Assembly (NCBI GenBank): GCA_031430645.1
Contig: JANPBY010000057.1
Location: forward strand, 1-38,970
From: JANPBY01 sp031430645
GTDB lineage: Bacteria > Actinomycetota > Actinomycetes > DATJPE01
DNA length: 38,970 nt
Direction of reading: 5' to 3'
Part shown: positions 38,035 to 38,970 of the stretch, in pieces
Layout of the letters: the number at the start of each line of letters is the position of its first letter
Position numbering within the stretch: position 1 is the first letter of the stretch
Translations under genes and position numbers: made by a program
The notes under the pieces: model-generated
Told to the model about the DNA's origin: nothing
Seen by the model: only the letters and a program-made list of their open reading frames with translations
Database searches by the model: none

Positions 38035-38099
38035 GCCAGAACTGTCCGAATCGGGGTCCTCCGTTGGGCGAAATGGCCACCCTTTCGGACAGTTCTGGC
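38035..38099. repeat. Large palindrome in the gap upstream of proline dehydrogenase
   Basis: GCCAGAACTGTCCGAA (38035-38050) and its perfect reverse complement (38084-38099), 16 bases each, with a 33-base centre. Same design as the TTGATCAAGGA copies but a different arm sequence. It lies in the 202-base gap between the ABC-2 permease stop and the proline dehydrogenase start. It could be a terminator of the exporter genes or a dispersed repeat. The rest of the gap shows only the dehydrogenase ribosome binding site. Confidence 0.85.
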
Positions 38100-38149
38100 G
38101 GCCAAGCGAAGCGGGCTGCCGCTGCACTCCGAGGTCCTGATCTCGAGAG

Positions 38150-38887
38150 TCAGGGCGTCCGACGCCGCAGGGTCACCGAACCGAGCAGCAGCAGTACCAC
38201 CGTGAACCCAACCATGACGAGGACGTCTTTCGGGAACGGGGAGTCCAGCGTTCCGACCCTGGAGACGTGCTGCATGGCCTGGACGGCGTACGTCATGGGC
38301 AGCAGCCAGGCGACCCGTTCGAGCAGCGGCGGGAGAGCAGCGACCGGGACGATGAGGCCGCACAGCAGCAGCTGCGGGAACACCATGGCCGGCATGAACT
38401 GCACGGCCTGGAACTCCGTACGCGCGAACGCACTCACGAAGAGGCCGAGGCTGGTGCCGAGAACGGCCACCAGGACGGCCACCAAGATGACCGCCCAGGC
38501 AGGGCCTGCCACGTCCATCCCCAGGAGTCCGAGGGAGAGCCCGCTGGCGAGCAGGGCTTGGAGTGTCGCCATGGCACCTAAGGCCACCGCATAGCCACCG
38601 AGGAATTCGACCTTGCCGACAGGCATCGCCAGGAGGCGCTCGAGGGTGCCAGACGAGCGCTCCCGGAGGGTCGCGATGCTCGTCACGAGGAACATCACGA
38701 TGAGCGGGAAGATCGCGAGCAGCTGTGGCCCAAAGTCGTCGAAGGCCGCGGGGTTGTCGACAAGCACCCAGGCCAGCAGCGCAAGCAGCACGCAAGGGAC
38801 GACCAGCAAGAGGATCAGGGTTCGCGGGTCGTGCCGGAGCTGCGTCAGGACCCGGTGGGCCGTGGCAAAGAGCCTGCGCCGATTCAC
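38150..38887 (-). CDS. ABC-2 type transporter permease
   Basis: A 245-residue membrane protein with six helices: TLILLLVVPCVLLALLAWVL, LLAIFPLIVMFLVTSIA, a pair around GGYAVALGAMATLQALLASG and AVILVAVLVAVLGTSLGLFV, FPQLLLCGLIVPVAALPP, and MVGFTVVLLLLGSVTL. The ERSSGTLERLLAMPV motif after helix 2 is typical of ABC-2 exporters. The partner ATPase is immediately upstream. Substrate unknown (drug or lipid efflux is usual). I chose GTG at 38887, one base after the ATPase stop, with GAGGTGG upstream; a frame to 38938 would overlap the ATPase. Confidence 0.92.
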   Translation of the reverse strand: MNRRRLFATAHRVLTQLRHDPRTLILLLVVPCVLLALLAWVLVDNPAAFDDFGPQLLAIFPLIVMFLVTSIATLRERSSGTLERLLAMPVGKVEFLGGYAVALGAMATLQALLASGLSLGLLGMDVAGPAWAVILVAVLVAVLGTSLGLFVSAFARTEFQAVQFMPAMVFPQLLLCGLIVPVAALPPLLERVAWLLPMTYAVQAMQHVSRVGTLDSPFPKDVLVMVGFTVVLLLLGSVTLRRRTP

Positions 38888-38888
38888 T

Positions 38889-38970
38889 TCAAGCCACCTC
38901 AGGCGACTCGACGAGGGCCAGGAAGGCGTCCTCCACATTCGAGGCCCCGGTGCGTACGAGCAGTTCGGGG
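38889..38970 (-). CDS. ABC transporter ATP-binding protein, C-terminal fragment (cut by window edge)
   Basis: The last 26 codons and stop of a gene entering from the right: PELLVRTGASNVEDAFLALV, then ESPEVA and TGA. The NVEDAFLAL pattern near the end matches the C-terminus of ABC-2-type ATPases (usually SLEDVFLAL). Its stop is one base before the permease start, so it is the partner ATPase of the exporter. The motifs for nucleotide binding are outside the window. Confidence 0.8.
   Translation of the reverse strand, partial: PELLVRTGASNVEDAFLALVESPEVA

Overview
This window is GC-rich actinobacterial chromosome, probably from a Nocardioides-like member of the Propionibacteriales; the genus is inference. 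The evidence is many GTG and TTG starts, four-base stop/start overlaps, a Rex-hemA-hemC-hemD-hemB operon, a ResB/CcsB type cytochrome c assembly set, a probable F420-dependent luciferase-like enzyme, a 32-residue bS22-like ribosomal protein and several leaderless-looking promoters. From memory, much of the order resembles the mycobacterial segment from proC through hemA-hemC-hemD-hemB and hemL to ccdA, resB and ccsA. No tRNA, rRNA, CRISPR array, transposase or phage gene was seen.

Layout. Positions 1-1662 hold a truncated secreted protein, a six-helix membrane protein, a DUF4229 protein and a PLDc_N-type protein. Positions 1693-7708 (minus) are hemL, a histidine phosphatase, a TlpA-like lipoprotein, ccdA, resB and ccsB: one enzyme of heme synthesis followed by the machinery that attaches heme to cytochrome c. 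Positions 7911-13705 (plus) are an island that separates hemL from the other hem genes: a beta-ureidopropionase-like nitrilase, a dihydropyrimidinase, a luciferase-like oxidoreductase and a 781-residue membrane protein with a split hydrolase domain. Related palindromic repeats lie at both ends of the island and at its internal junction. Positions 13761-19340 (minus) are rex-hemA-hemC-hemD-hemB behind a promoter with a good Rex operator. Positions 19458-23149 (minus) are an EfeUOB iron-uptake locus with an extra cupredoxin lipoprotein and an iron-box promoter. Upstream of it are a glutaredoxin and an acyl-CoA synthetase.

Positions 25008-27050 (plus) are a HAD-IB phosphatase, a PadR regulator with a palindromic operator inside its promoter, and a HAAS-type membrane partner. 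Positions 27121-34119 (minus) are an acyltransferase, an atypical SDR protein, bS22, a small helix-turn-helix protein, an AcuC-like deacetylase and a MacAB-like efflux set. Positions 34135-36190 (plus) are a TrkH/TrkA potassium system. Positions 36215-37947 (minus) are proC and proline dehydrogenase, and the right end holds an ABC-2 exporter cut by the window edge.

How the genes fit together: most of the window serves heme and respiration. Iron comes in through EfeUOB, tetrapyrrole is made by HemA, L, B, C and D under redox control by Rex, and heme is attached to cytochrome c by CcsB, ResB, CcdA and the TlpA-like protein. The most unusual items are the palindromic repeat family around the island, the split membrane hydrolase, the duplicated EfeO cupredoxin and the PadR operator-promoter.
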